From positions 12,694,889 to 12,758,888 of the forward strand of contig NC_133289.1 in the NCBI RefSeq assembly GCF_005239225.2: a stretch of 64,000 nucleotides of DNA. The letters are read 5' to 3'. The position numbers were made by a program, and so were the translations under genes. This DNA comes from Populus alba. Lineage: Eukaryota > Streptophyta > Magnoliopsida > Malpighiales > Salicaceae. Position 1 is the first letter of the stretch; every line of letters begins with the position of its first letter. Below, piece by piece: positions 23,456-36,621 of this stretch. The notes under the pieces were generated by a model. The model was not told the DNA's origin and made no database searches. It saw nothing but the letters and a program-made list of their open reading frames with translations.

Positions 23456-26400
23456 TGATATAACTTCTCATACTCATCTAAGCCCTTGTAAAGTAGAACC
23501 GTAAAAGTTGGAGATGAATGGGTACCAAATCAAACATAAGAGGTACCCCAATCATGGGTGAAATAACAAGAAAGAATAGAGGCACACCCTTCGACCATAT
23601 CAATGAGGGTGCCCTCGTCTTATGTAGATCCTGAACTTTTAGTTCAAATAGTCAAGAAAATAATTTTTTTAAAAAATATATATATTAAAAAATATTTTTT
23701 TATTTTTATATTAGCATATCAAAATTATCTGAAAATATTAAAATATTAATTTAAAATAAAAATTTTTAAAATATAAAAACAAAAAATTTATTAATCGCAT
23801 TCTCTCACCTTAGCCATTGCACTCTAAGGCCTTATCCCCTCATCGAGACGCGAGACCACCTCCTCTCCTGTGCGAGTTTTGTATTCGTGTCAACAATCAC
23901 GAAAGTGCCACGTAAGCAAATAGGGGTGACGTGGTAATTTTAATATAGAGAGTGAAGCAGGCCCGCACGTCATCAGCAGCCTCGAATATTCCAGAGATGA
24001 CACGTCATCATCATGCATGGTCACCAAAACACAAAAAAAAAAAAAAAAAAAAAAAAAAAACGTCGCTGCTCGCTACCCTTAAAAATATCTCTCTTCAACT
24101 ATTAATGAACTTATCATTAATTAAGGAAATAATGTTGATTCGTGTCTTTTCTAATCCTTAAGTGAAGGGGAAGGAAATCAGAAATAGAGATATTTGGTAT
24201 TATGTTATCCATTGTTTTTTAAAATATTTTTTTATTTAAAAATATATTAAAATATTATTTTATTAAAAGCATCTTATCAAAACGATTTTAAAGAAAATAA
24301 AAAAAATACATTAGTCAACAAAAAACACTGTTACAATATTCCTCATGAAAACAAGAATATTACAGATATTTGTACTCAAAAGCCATTTTATCTTTTTTTG
24401 TACGGTCAAGCGTCATGAACCCTAACACGTGTAAACTTATCTAACAATTACCTATTCCATTCTGTTTTTTTTTTCTTTTCAAACAAGATTCAGCACTAAA
24501 CGCTAAGGGGAGAAAAAAAAATAAAAAAAATTAATTAAAGTCAAAAAATAAGAAAAAATAACTTAAAAAATCAAAACAAATTATTAAAATTTGGAGAAAA
24601 CTGATCAGTTCGATTTAATTTTGATTTTATAAATTTGAAACTGAAAAAATCGAACCGAATCAAAAAAAAAAAAAAACAAGTCATACCGGTTTGAACCAAC
24701 TTTTGTTTTAAAAAACTGAACCAAAAGTGGTCGGTTTGAATCAGTTTCAATTCGATTTCGGTTTTTTTAAAAAAAATTTAATTTGATTACTTTTTCTTGA
24801 TAAAAACTATCATCCTTGTTGAACATAATTTTTTTAAATTATAATTTAACCAGGAAGGAAAACTTGTCATTGTGTGCTCAGTAATCCATTAGGCCTCCTG
24901 CTAAACTGGGGAAAAAAGAAGAAGAGCAATGAAAACTTCTTGAAAAATTAATTTCCTTTAATTCCTCGTCAATTACATAAGTTAACATATTAAAATCTTA
25001 GATTCTCTTTAATATTTTGTAAGTTATAATTGTTTCTGCTTAGATTGATATATATGTCTAACTATTTAACTAAGATATCTTTCCTTTTTCCCTAGATAAT
25101 AAAAAATGAAGAAATTTGTTTTATTAAGACATGGCGTCAAGAATTAAAATAAAAAATACCTTACTTACTTGAGTCTTAATTTGTTCACGAGCATAACTCA
25201 CTTCACGAGCTAAGCTTTCAAGAGTTACAAATTTATTAATCAATCGCATTAAACATACAATATAAAAACAAAAGAAATATCTCATAAAAATATTATTAAT
25301 AAAAAGATATAAATTTAACCCCGCTACTAATTAATAATAAAAATTAAAAAAGTGTAATTAACATTGAAAAAAACACCGTATCTTCAGATTCAAAGGGCAC
25401 TTTTCACTTGAGCAATATAATTTTTCCCCTCCACTCAAAAACTTTAACACTAGTTTTTAAGGGCATTAAAGTCTTTTCACATGATTTATTAGTTGCTATT
25501 AAATTAATTGGAGAAAAATAAGTCTTTTCTCGTCTCAATTGTACAATGAAAATAACTAGATTGCCATTAAAAGGAAAAAAATGCCTCTTGAGGTATTTTT
25601 TTTTTATTATAATATTAGCTGAGGAACAATTTATATTTGACCAAATATAAAAAAAGTTAAGTAGCTTTTTTTTTTTTTCATCTTTTCACAATGGTTTTTC
25701 CGTTATTATCATGTCAACTCATAGACAATTTGGTTTTTGATTACATATAATAATAAAAAAATGCACGAGTATGGTACAGGGAGGCACTCATGCACTTTAC
25801 GTGCAATGCTTTTAGATGTCCAAAAATGCCATTCTTTTGTGTTTTCTTCCATGTGGAGTGAAGAGTGTCGGTGTTGATTTTGATTTGTCACTTATCAGTC
25901 TTTGTCTTCTTCGTTTTTGTTTTTTCCCTCCCCTAAAAATTATAGCTTATCTCTTTTTGTTGTTGATATTTTGTTTTTTATTTTTTTTATTTTTGTTCTT
26001 TTCTATTTTGTAAAAGTTTTATTTGTTTTTAATTTCATCATTCAATCTCAATTTACCAAATATTATAATTTTCAATTCAGTCTTTATTCTTTTTATTTTT
26101 AATTTTTTTTCTTTGCCTTGTTATAAAAGTTTTATTGATTTTTAATTTCATTATTCAATCCAAATCCATGGTATTATATTTTTCAATTTCATCCTTATTA
26201 TTTTTGATTTTTAATTTTTTTTCTTGCCCCTTTTGTAAGAGTTATTATTCTTTTCAATTTTACCCCTCAATCAAACATTTTTCTTTATTTTTTTTATGTT
26301 AATTGTGATCCTCATTATTTTAATTTTTTGGTTCTTTTGCTAAATTGACTTTTCTTTTCAATTTTACCTTTCAATCAAATTTAAAACTTATTTTGTATTT

Positions 26401-27360
26401 TAATTTTATTCCTTATTCTTTTAATTGTTATTCCGTTAATTCTTTTTGTATAATTGATTTTTTTTTCAATTTCATTCTTCAATATTTGATTAATTAGAAA
26501 TTGAATTTCATGATTATTTTCAGATAAAGTGTTATAGATCTAATAACCTAGGTCATTGGTTTAAAAAGTAAACACAAGTTTTTTTTTTTTAAAAAAAGAA
26601 AAGGCTTTATAATCTCTCTTTATTTTTTTTAATCAAGTTATTTTCAATCTTATGATCTGAATTATAAGTTTAGCAGAATATCTCAAGTTGGCTCGGCCTT
26701 GATTACCAAGGTTATAAGTTTGCCATTCTAATTTGAGATAACCATAATTAATTTTTTTTATCATATTTCATTTTTCCGTATTCAATGAGATATAAATTGA
26801 GATATATTGTTTGTTCTTTTTTGATAACTTTTCTTCCAAATTATCTTAATCATTTTTTTTTTAATTTGATTCATGTATTATTATTTTCTATTTGTTTATC
26901 ATCTAATTAAAATAAACTCAGCTTATTCAACTGATTATATAACCTAAGCCATATATATATATATATATATGTTTTTTGCGCAAAAAAATAAAATAGTGTA
27001 GCCTTCTAGCAAAACACAGGCAGCGAAAGTAGTATTGTCCTCTTTCTATATAGTACGAGGCAGGCAAGGCAGTGGGACATTCCAGCAAAAGTACGATCCT
27101 TAATTTACCCAAGATATAATTGTTCGAAGAATAATAATTGGTGATTAGTAGAAAGATGATCCCTAATCTCAAATATAAATTAGCATTAATAATTAGAGTA
27201 AAAGGCAGTAGTTTAAAAAAGAAAGATGCTTTTCTTATTAATATATTAATATTTTTTGAGATATTGTTTTAATATAAAAAAATCTAAGAAATATATATTT
27301 TTATTTAAAACACTTTAAAAATATCTTGCGAATCAACAAACCGTACTAAACAAGCCGTGT
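23456..27360. other. Intergenic repeats upstream of GPC1
   Basis: No gene is supported. Contents are MITE-like fragments (23,650-23,790; 24,205-24,310), a pure run of about 31 A (24,031-24,060), an inverted-repeat-rich patch with 'gaaccgaat' and 'ttcggttt' motifs (24,590-24,780), a T/C-rich degenerate array with about 100-bp periodicity, 'aatttcatcattcaatc' (25,900-26,520), and an AT microsatellite (26,950-26,971). This stretch is unique to the region after copy A ends. Confidence 0.6.
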
Positions 27361-27465
27361 CTCCATATAACTAGCACACCTCCTTTCCTCTTCGCCTTTC
27401 TCTCTTATGTCTCTTTCCTTATTTTCAATACTAAAGAAAGAAAGAAACCAAATAGTAACAGAAAA
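27361..27465 (+). promoter_or_regulatory. GPC1: GPC1 5' leader region
   Basis: A C/T-rich tract (about 27,378-27,425) followed by a GAAA-rich stretch precedes the start codon. No clear TATA box is visible, as is common for housekeeping plant genes. The transcription start is not determinable. Confidence 0.35.
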
Positions 27466-30057
27466 ATGTCGAACAACGAAGAGCATTTGGAGGAAATAAG
27501 CACAACAAATGGGGATTCATTTGAAAAGGTCAAACAGAGGCTCAAGGACCGATCTAAGGTAACATTCAAATCTCTGTTTTTCTTTTTGGTTTTAGTGATT
27601 CTGATTGTTTTGACGTTGTGGGCATACTTTGTTTTTGGTGTAGAAAGTGGCTCAAACGAAAGAGATCCTGTCTAAACAGGCTGTTAAGATTGCCAAACAA
27701 GCCGGGGAACATGAAAGTCTTATTAATAAGGTTCGCCCTTTTGTAAGCTTTATTTTATTCGTTCCATGGTTGGATTTTCATTGAAACTTGAAAGTCTTGT
27801 TTTTTCAATTCATATAAACATTGGTTGGTTTTGCTATAGAAAAGAAATTGTGTCTCCCTTTTGTCTTCTGTTGTGATGTATGGTATTTTTTATTATTATT
27901 ATTATATGAGCATGTTCACAGCAAAAGATATCAACTTGATTTGCTTCTTCTTCTTCTTCTTTTTGTCGCTGTAGGTGACTCATCTTCTTGGTGTTCTTGG
28001 CTTCGGGGGGTTTTGCTTCCTTCTGGGAGCGAGTGAGTAATAATATACTGTCTGATTATGGAATTTGTTACTGTCAGTTGTTTTGAGAATTACTTTGTTG
28101 ATTTGTTTGTTAAATGTTCAGGGCCACAAGATATTCCTTATGCGTACTGTTTCTTCTATATCACGTTTGTTCCTCTTCGGTGGATATACTATCGGTTCAA
28201 GAAATCGCATTATTATCTTCTGGTATGCTGCTCTCTTGTCTATTTTTTGTTACTTCTCACGGGTTCAAGAAGTTTTTATTAGTTAGCCGCTCTGTCAAGT
28301 TGTGTACGCTTGTTGAAGTAGTGTGATTTGCAGAGGTTTAAAAAAATTGAGATATCTAATCACAAAACCTTTGCCTTTTAAGTTTATTTCCCTACTAGGT
28401 TGACAAGAACTGACAAGTGATCAATTGACATCATTTTTTTTGGGTTTCAGGATTTTTGCTATTATGCCAATACCATATTCTTGGTTTACATCCTTTTATA
28501 TCCAAAGAATGAAAAGCTTTTCATGGTTTGCTTCTCATTTGCTGAAGTAAGAGAATATGCTGGTGGTAACTCAAACCTTTTAATTGTTGGAGGTTTCACT
28601 TTGTCCTTCTCACTCATTTAAATGCTGCTGTAGGGACCAATGGCATGGGCATTGATTGTTTGGCGTTGCAGCTTGGTTTTTAGTTCTGTTGACAAACTTG
28701 TTAGTGCCCTAATACATCTTCTACCTGGTGAGATTGTCCTTCTCCTCTCTAGGTCAACTTGTTTAGAACACATCTTAAGGAAGTGAAACCATGCATATTG
28801 ACGTGTTAATCAATATTGGAAAGTTAAAAATCACAAATATGGTATTTCACCTATCGCTGTAATAATATTTCCATCTATATTATCTCTTTTGAACTTCTGC
28901 TGCGTTCTGGGCTGGTAAAGATGGAAATACCAAACTGGGAGATGGTGGAGTGACCAATGTGACTCTTACAGCGTCCAAATTACTCATGCCAGTTTCATTA
29001 TGCTTTGTCATCTCAAGTTTATAGATAAAAAAAAAAACTTATTAATTAGCGACTGGATCAATGTGCTCCATTTTGTCTCGATCTAGGAAAGGACTTGTCA
29101 AATTTTTTTTTAACCTATATGAAGTTTTGAAATCGCATCCCTCAACCATTTGATAAATCTAATGAACATGAGAAACTTCAAGCTCTGAACAGCTGTTATT
29201 TTTTCTTGGAAACCAGCATGGACTGGCTAATGGAGCCCTTTTAAATGAATTACCAAGTTTAATTTTTTTGATCAATCATCACTTGCTTTCCAGAATTGAC
29301 AAGTATTTTTCCATTCAGGGTTGGTTTTTCTTCACTATTCGGTGGTGGAATCCTGCAACCTTTGAAGCCATGCATCAAGAAGAAACTTCCCGCAGAGTCT
29401 CATGGCCGTATGGAGTGGAAGACAAATCCTACCTGATGACATGGTTGTTCTGGGTGCCCTTGTTTGCTTATACCCTGTGGCAGGCTCTTTATTTTCTCAT
29501 TGTCGATGTCCTACGTCGGCAGAGGCTCTTAAGAGATCCTGAAGTCATGACTTCTTACAGGTTCGGAGTTCTCTTTCAACATGCATATTTGCGCGCATTT
29601 GGTTTAACTATATTCGTCGGATTTTATTGTGCATACAATCGTAATTTGTTTTACTTTATGAACTTTCTTCTGATTGCTGTTTTTGGCTGACAGGGAACTG
29701 TCAAAAAAAGCCCAGAAAGCAAACAATATATGGTGGCGATTGAGTGGTTTGCTTGGGGACCAGAACCGCCTACTAATGTACACTCTGTTGCAAGCTATAT
29801 TTACTGTGGCAACCATGGCACTCACAGTCCCCATCTTCTTGTCCTATGAATTGCATCTGGTTTTCCAAATACTCAAGATTTCAGCAGCTGCATGGAATGG
29901 AGGAAGCTTTCTACTAGAGGTAATGCCGAGGCAGGTGATTCTCAAAGAGAAGAAGAAATCAGAAATGCAGCCAGTACCTCCTGAGCAAGACCAATCATCA
30001 CCTGTGATGGAAAATGCAATGGAGGCCGAAATCTCGGCTGAGGTGAACGAGGAATGA
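27466..30057 (+). CDS. GPC1: Glycerophosphocholine acyltransferase (GPC1-like)
   Basis: Eight exons give about 377 residues: 27,466-27,558; 27,644-27,730; 27,975-28,032; 28,122-28,222; 28,451-28,546; 28,634-28,727; 29,319-29,560; 29,694-30,057. All introns have GT-AG ends and the phases agree. The product matches the plant family formerly DUF2838, an integral membrane enzyme that transfers an acyl group from acyl-CoA to glycerophosphocholine to make lysophosphatidylcholine for membrane lipid remodelling. Seen are a charged coiled N-terminus, conserved [45 protein letters not shown] and [12 protein letters not shown], and about eight hydrophobic helices. One oddity is that the five-T run at 29,325-29,329 is one base longer than the conserved G-L-V-F-F reading allows, so the frame shifts at the start of exon 7. 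This is probably a homopolymer error. Confidence 0.9.
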
Positions 30058-30403
30058 ATCGGCAATAATCCCCTTATATAGGTTGTTGTCTCATCACGTA
30101 GGTTCGAAGGCTTTCAAGATTTCTGAACTTTTCTTTTCGTTTCTTGTTTTCTTTTTTTACTTTTTTTTGTATATTCACAGCGTAAATTTTGTGTTAGAAG
30201 TTAAAACCGACTCCTCATCCAACTGACGGTTTCTTCCATGTCTGGAAGTATAGTGTCACAGGTAGCTGTTGGAGGAAATCTTGTGGTTAGAGAGAGTACA
30301 GTAGCTTTCCATATTCTCACTTTGAATTTTTATATCACAATATGGTTTTTATTATGTTCATTTTAGGCCCAAGCTCATTCATTTTAATCTCTGGATGGAG
30401 TTC

Positions 30404-30441
<38 letters not shown>

Positions 30442-32342
30442 TTAAGAAAGCTTTTAAAAATTATTTTATTAATTTTTCTCATGTTATGTATGATTCACAA
30501 TCATCTAGATGTATTAAACATAACTGTATTGAACTTGATTTATGTTGCATATTAAGCACTAATGGATTTAGATAAAATTCTTTAAATGATGAAACATTTA
30601 GTTTCATATTATATTTAACCAAACATGCTATTGTATCAATGACCAAAAATGATGATATAAATTTCATTTCTGGAAAGTTTCTTTTACAATCAATTGATAA
30701 CTAAGAATTTAATAATTATTTTGTAGTACTAGTTATCGTAATCATCATCTTGCTATATAGTATCATGGTGCGTATAATGAACATGTTAAAAATAAAACAT
30801 ATTAAGCAATAAGGATGATAGTTATATTTTGTAACACAATATTAACCATTTAACATACAACAATAATATTTTTTATATATATACATGCAACTTACAAGCC
30901 TTTTAGCTTCTTAACATAATTTTACCCTTATTTACTATACACATTACCTCTACCAACTATTGGTAGTAACATAACATCTTAACATATTTATTCTTGCGTT
31001 TAAATGATTAGTTATTCACATAACTCTAGAATTCAATATAAAGCACAAAGTCTCCAATCTTTTGGCTTGCCCTTTTTATAAGGTATAGGTCTATAACATT
31101 GTTTCTTACACTAATACCAATAAGTATCCTCAAGCATAAAAGTCTTCACTCTGAGACCTCTTTTAATCACCTTTTAGAGGTCCGATAACATAATCAACAA
31201 GTAATCCTTGTTCAACAACATCTATGCTGAAGATGTATACCTAGCATCTTCCTGGTCTCCACTCATGCAGTTAATTATTACTCAATAACTATCCTCCACA
31301 CTTGTGGCCGATACAAGAAGATTGAAATCAAGCTCTCATTCTTTAAAATAACCATTTAGAGTTTCACTGTTGTGGTTGAATCCTCGACATAAAATACACA
31401 TCCAACATGTCATTTGAGGGACCTCAACCTTAACCCCATTCATGTGGCTGGCTTCCATGAATATAACCCATGTATACATGTATTTTTAATACCTATTTAC
31501 AAGCTAAGCCCCTTCTTAGGGTTAACTTCCATACAAAATTTCATTCAACTTGACCATTATCATATATATCAATCCCAACCCCTCTCATATGGCTGGCTAC
31601 CATACCGCAACACAATTCTCGTTATACATGTCACAATATGATTTCATCAGTCTTTTACCAATGCATTACAACAAAACATGTAACTCATCATCAATGTACT
31701 TCTTAAAGAATTAAAACTTACATATAATACTAAAAAATTAAAAGGATAAAATGACAAGCACCTACCTGATTCCCTCACCAGTTTAGTCTTGCTTGTTTCG
31801 AGTCCTGTAACTAGAGCCTCAAATGCATCACACAAAGTTATACATCACATACACTTTTTAAATATTAAAATTTTCTTCTAAATATTTTCAACAATTTAAG
31901 TATTTATTGCATATGAATTTATCCCTTACATTTTCACACCTTATGCTTAAGGTTTCTAGCACTCAAACTTTTCTAAGCATAACAATATCTTCATGCAAGC
32001 TAGTTACATGCACACATGCATTATGTTTTTCTTTCTACATACTTTTCCATGTTAATTAACCTCTGGGGCTTTCCCAATCAGCACCCTTACATCCCGCAAT
32101 ACGGCTATCACAAAAGCTCTATTTTAGGCAATTTTGGCCATCAAAGAGTTTTTAAACTTTTCCAAATTAAAAGTGCTACTTCATCCCTTATTTTCACCTT
32201 CTAAGGGTGCCTAAGCATATCCTAATTAATCACTTTTAGGGCTTTTATAGCAGCCCAAAGTTCTATGAAAAAAATAAAAAACTCTCCCCATTCGGTTCTC
32301 CTTTCTCTCAAATTTGGGGTTGTCTTTTCTTTTTATTAGAGT
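30058..32342 (-). repeat. GPC1 3' flank, then decayed LTR-like repeat
   Basis: The GPC1 3' untranslated region probably reaches about 30,340. A T-run of about 27 lies at 30,409-30,436. From about 30,480 the DNA is repeat-like without ORFs. Near 32,250 the minus strand has a TATA-like GCTATAAAAGCCC followed by an A-rich leader, suggesting an LTR in minus orientation. The phrase 'catatggctggctaccat' recurs in altered form at 31,440 and 31,589. The hAT element at 32,343 is nested in this DNA. Confidence 0.45.
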
Positions 32343-33667
32343 TAGGGGTGTTCAAAAAAACCGATAAACCGAGTAAACCGATAAAACCGACAAAAAATTA
32401 ACCGAAAAAACCGAACTGAAAAATAAAACCAATTAAACCAATTAGATTATGTAGAAAAAACCCCGGTTTGGTTCAGTTTTCGGTTTTGTAGTGCAGAAAC
32501 CGGGTTAACCGGACCGGACCGGTTCAAAAAAAGGGTCCCTAGGCTAGGCTAGTATAAATAGAAAAAGTTGCACCAACACATCCCTCTCTTCTCTCCAGTT
32601 TACTCTCCCCCACATACTTTCTAAACCCTAGCCGCCACCCATGTTTCACCATCTTCATCTTAGCACAGCCCCTCATCTTCATCTCTCATCTCTCAACCTT
32701 TCTCACATCTCTCAACCTTTTTCACAGCCCCCCATCTTTATCTTCATCTCTCAACCTTTCTCACAGCCCCCCCTCCTCAGCCAACATCTTCATCTCTCGT
32801 CTCTCTCAACCTTTTAAGGCTTTAAGCACAACCCCCCCTCCTCCCACAAAGTAGATCTAGTGAACGAACCATCCTTATTTCTCATCTCTCCATTTTTTTG
32901 TTCTTTTCTTTAAGCATAGTCGACTAAGCTCATGGATTAACAACCAAACAGCAACCCCCCTCTCTTCACTCTTTATCTCTTAATTTTTTTTGTTTCTTTT
33001 TACTTTTTTTTAAAATTTTATGTAAAGATCTATTATGTATTTCATTTCCTATATTTATTTACAAGATTGTTGATTTGCTATAGTATGCTCATGTTGCGAT
33101 TACTGTAATGGATGTTGTGAGAATTATTTATTTACAATTTCTCTTTGGTTTTATCTATTTTTGGTGGGGTATTCTTCAGTGGCTGGCAATTTATGCACGA
33201 TGTAATGCTTAACTGGAAGGCAGTTGGGATGGATCCTATACCCATGTTTTGATAAAAAAATATCCATCTACGAGCAAGACTTCACCTGTTAAGTGCTTCT
33301 AATGATATTCTTGAAAACCTACAATTGTGTTGCTAATCTGTAATAGTTTTGTAATTCTCAAGTTGGCACGACATTTTTTCATCATATATGGGCTTCTTCA
33401 TTACATTAAGTTATGGCAAAAATCTGTAAATTCAAAGCTGTAAAAGCTCAATTTAATGTAAGCTTTAAAAAAATCCAAAAAAAAATAGGATTAGGTTTCC
33501 CGGTTTTTTGCCAAAAAAAAACCGGATTTAACGAACCGGGCCTGGTTCGGTTTGAGCCGATTTTCGGTCCGGTTCGGTTAATATGTTTACAAAATTACTA
33601 TAATTCGGTTCGGTTGGTTTTTTTAGTATAAACCGAACCGAACCGAACTAAACCGTGAACACCCCTA
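32343..33667. mobile_element. Non-autonomous hAT-type DNA transposon
   Basis: The element of 1,325 bp begins TAGGGGTGTTCA and ends TGAACACCCCTA, perfect 12-bp inverted termini. It is flanked by eight-base target copies attagagt (32,335-32,342) and ataagagt (33,668-33,675) that differ at one base. Both ends carry many short 'aaccgaaccg' subterminal repeats, as in hAT elements. Inside is a TATAAATA box (32,553-32,560) followed by a long C/T-rich leader (32,580-33,000), as though a promoter and 5' region were kept while the transposase was deleted. No transposase ORF is present. Confidence 0.9.
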
Positions 33668-34128
33668 ATAAGAGTGTTGAATCAGCGATTAACACACATA
33701 TTATAGCTAGATTTGCAGTCATGGTTCACCTAAAATGGATCACCATCTTAACCCCCAAATCTCTCAATACACCCTACACAATTCTTTCAAAACATACAAC
33801 TTCAAACCCAACAAACAATATCATACAATCATATACAAAATAACACATCAAATTATCATAATCATCTTAGCTGAAATTAATCCCTTGGTTTTTTTTTTTT
33901 TTTTGAAGAGTTTCTTTGATTCCCTTTACTACTTACAAATAAGTAAGCTTTACAACATATTTATAATGATTTTCTTAAAAGCCATTCAAGAATCCAATAA
34001 CTTAGTTTTTTCTTTCACATTACATTCAAGAATCAACTTCTCCATAATCAACTATTATTAAAAATTAAAAATTAAAAAATCAAGAAATTCAATACAACAA
34101 TGCACTCTCCCATTGGTGGTCATTTTGG
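33668..34128. other. Repeat DNA between hAT element and gap
   Basis: This continues the older repeat interrupted by the hAT element. It is AT-rich, with a T-run at 33,889-33,904 and no supported gene. The sequence ends in the assembly gap. Confidence 0.5.
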
Positions 34129-34628
34129 NNNNNNNNNNNNNNNNNNNNNNNNNNNNNNNNNNNNNNNNNNNNNNNNNNNNNNNNNNNNNNNNNNNNNNNN
34201 NNNNNNNNNNNNNNNNNNNNNNNNNNNNNNNNNNNNNNNNNNNNNNNNNNNNNNNNNNNNNNNNNNNNNNNNNNNNNNNNNNNNNNNNNNNNNNNNNNNN
34301 NNNNNNNNNNNNNNNNNNNNNNNNNNNNNNNNNNNNNNNNNNNNNNNNNNNNNNNNNNNNNNNNNNNNNNNNNNNNNNNNNNNNNNNNNNNNNNNNNNNN
34401 NNNNNNNNNNNNNNNNNNNNNNNNNNNNNNNNNNNNNNNNNNNNNNNNNNNNNNNNNNNNNNNNNNNNNNNNNNNNNNNNNNNNNNNNNNNNNNNNNNNN
34501 NNNNNNNNNNNNNNNNNNNNNNNNNNNNNNNNNNNNNNNNNNNNNNNNNNNNNNNNNNNNNNNNNNNNNNNNNNNNNNNNNNNNNNNNNNNNNNNNNNNN
34601 NNNNNNNNNNNNNNNNNNNNNNNNNNNN
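34129..34628. other. Assembly gap (500 N)
   Basis: Exactly 500 unknown bases, a size often used for gaps of unknown length. The missing part of the adjacent retrotransposon (gag, pol and second LTR) and possibly the upstream exons of the ALFIN-LIKE gene would have to lie here or elsewhere. ORFs drawn across the gap are artefacts. Confidence 0.98.
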
Positions 34629-36621
34629 CTGCTATTTTGGAATTGATTTGAACTGCGAAGCTGTCCATGTAGTCTTGGCATTCTTGACGCTCTTGCTTAG
34701 CCTTGCTCATCTCTTCTTCCATCTCGAAGTAGTGGCTTCTCAACTCCCTTAACTCTTCTTCTCGTACCTCGATCTCCGATTGTAAAGCCTTATTCTTCCT
34801 TTTGAAGACTCAGCTCTCTTCTGGTAAATCTCTCATGTCAGACCTCAGCGGCCCTTCTCGCATTTCTTTCTTCCTCTAGTTGCACCATGTATTGAGCTCT
34901 AAACCTTCCTTCCTTCTTCTATATCGAGGTTGGCTAGACGATTCTTCTCCTTTTCAACTTCTATTTTCTTTAAAAGAAGTTTCCTTCCCTTCTTCAAAGA
35001 ATCCATCGTCTCCTTATCAACATTCACGCCTTTTGTTGCCCTCCTAACCTTAGCCAATTCTTTTTCTGCTATCCCATTCTTCTTGACCAACTCATCATAA
35101 TCAGTTATTCGACTCCTCAACTCAGCCTGGACTCCTGTTGTTATCTCTTCAGCTACCTCAGCCTTTTTCTGCCATTCCTTTAGAGACATTAGCTGCTTCT
35201 CTTGTTTTTCTAACCGCTGATTCAGGAAAACTCTCATCGTATTTTCCTCCTCTAGCTGGTTCTCTAACAGTTGTTGTCGCCCCTTACTTCTGTTGAGTTC
35301 TATTATACACTGGTCTAACTGCTTTCTTAAATCATCCTTTCTTTCCCTTTTCTGTGGTTCCATAGCCGCCTCAGACTGTTCTTGTGTAGAGAGACCCTTC
35401 ACTTCAGAAAAATCTTCATTCCTCCAAACTATATAATTATGGCTGAATGAGGTTTCAAAACTGCTTCCTTCTTCTCTTTTCACCTTCACGGGTCTTTCCC
35501 AATCCTGTCGGATAAGCTTCATTTCTTGGATGAACGGTTGGTGCTTGAATAACCCAACGAAATCAGCTAAACCCAAGGTTCTTGGCGTATATTGCATTCC
35601 GCCAAACTGCCTTGTTACGAGGGCGGGCGCATAGCTGATGTAACCGGTTACACCAATTAGAGGAACCCATGTCTTGTTTCCGCAGCTCATTGTGCAAATA
35701 ACGTTGTTCATCCACGGTGCCTTCCATTTGAAGTTGCTACTTGGCAATGTTGCATACTTATCCCTCCATGCCTTCTCATCCCAATTCTTCCAAGTCTCAT
35801 CTATGGTAATCTTTAATGGTCGCAAGTCAAACCACCAAAAGTTGTTGAAGATGTCTCTCGGTGCTTCGATATGACTAATTATCCATAGGTACAACATAGG
35901 GACGCAACATCTCATTGCCCCTTTTCCATGTGTCCGGCAGTGACTAAGAGATAACATGGTTTCCCCCAAGATGGCTGAGGAAGGATTGATCCGGTCACGC
36001 TCATACTCGACGAAGACACTTGCTGCTTCTAAACTGATGACCCCAGTTTCGGAAGGGAACAACACTAGCCCAAAAATGGCGAAGGCCACCAACCTATAAC
36101 GCTCGTCTCCCAACTTGCCTTCTTCGGCATTTTTCTTCATTCGGGCTTCAATGACCTTCCATTTAAAACCCCTTCAGCGACTCTACACTGGCTGATCTTT
36201 CTAAGCTTAATAAGTTGACTACTTCCGAAGCTGTGTCTTCAAATCTGCGTCGGTGGTAGATTCTGTGGCTGTCATTTGAAAGTCCAGAAATTCTCTCATA
36301 TTCTTCCAAGGTGGGTGTCATATCGATGTTTCCAAAGGTAAAACATCGATAACTTGGATCCCAAAATCTCAGAAGGGCTTTGATCGCCGCTGCTTGTACA
36401 GGTAACCTCATTATCTGTGCAATTCTCCCATATCTCCTTTCAAACAAAGTCTCGTCGACATATTCCATGATAGGCAGCAACTTTCCTAAGTCGTTGACCA
36501 TGTGATTTACCTTGGTAATGCATGGTAAACCACTAGTATCGATTCTTGGGCATTTTCCTTCGGCAATCTGAGCCAACTCAGACTCTTGTCCATATTCTTG
36601 GAAAGAGAGGTACTTAGTCAT
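34629..36621 (-). pseudogene. Tat/Ogre-type retrotransposon extra ORF, frameshifted
   Basis: A minus-strand reading frame starts at 36,621 (MTKYLSFQEYGQESELAQIA) and continues to the gap in three pieces. The first (36,621-36,163) and second (to 34,899) match the plant-mobile-domain-like family (DUF7745 type) with motifs such as RFWDPSYRCFTFGNIDMTPT, VGLFKHQPF and WKAPWMNN. After that comes a long charged coiled coil (from about residue 400). Shifts break the frame near 36,165 (an A4 run on the plus strand) and near 34,900. Ogre and related Tat elements carry an extra ORF between the 5' LTR and gag, and this sits in that position. Function is unknown. No gag, protease, reverse transcriptase or integrase is visible, since the gap follows. 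Confidence 0.7.

Noticed and set aside
27821..28326. Short plus-strand ORFs within GPC1 introns and exons
   Set aside because: They read through introns or in wrong frames of the spliced GPC1 gene.
34058..34743. Long ORFs of 177-207 residues across 34,058-34,743
   Set aside because: They consist almost entirely of unknown residues from the 500-N gap.
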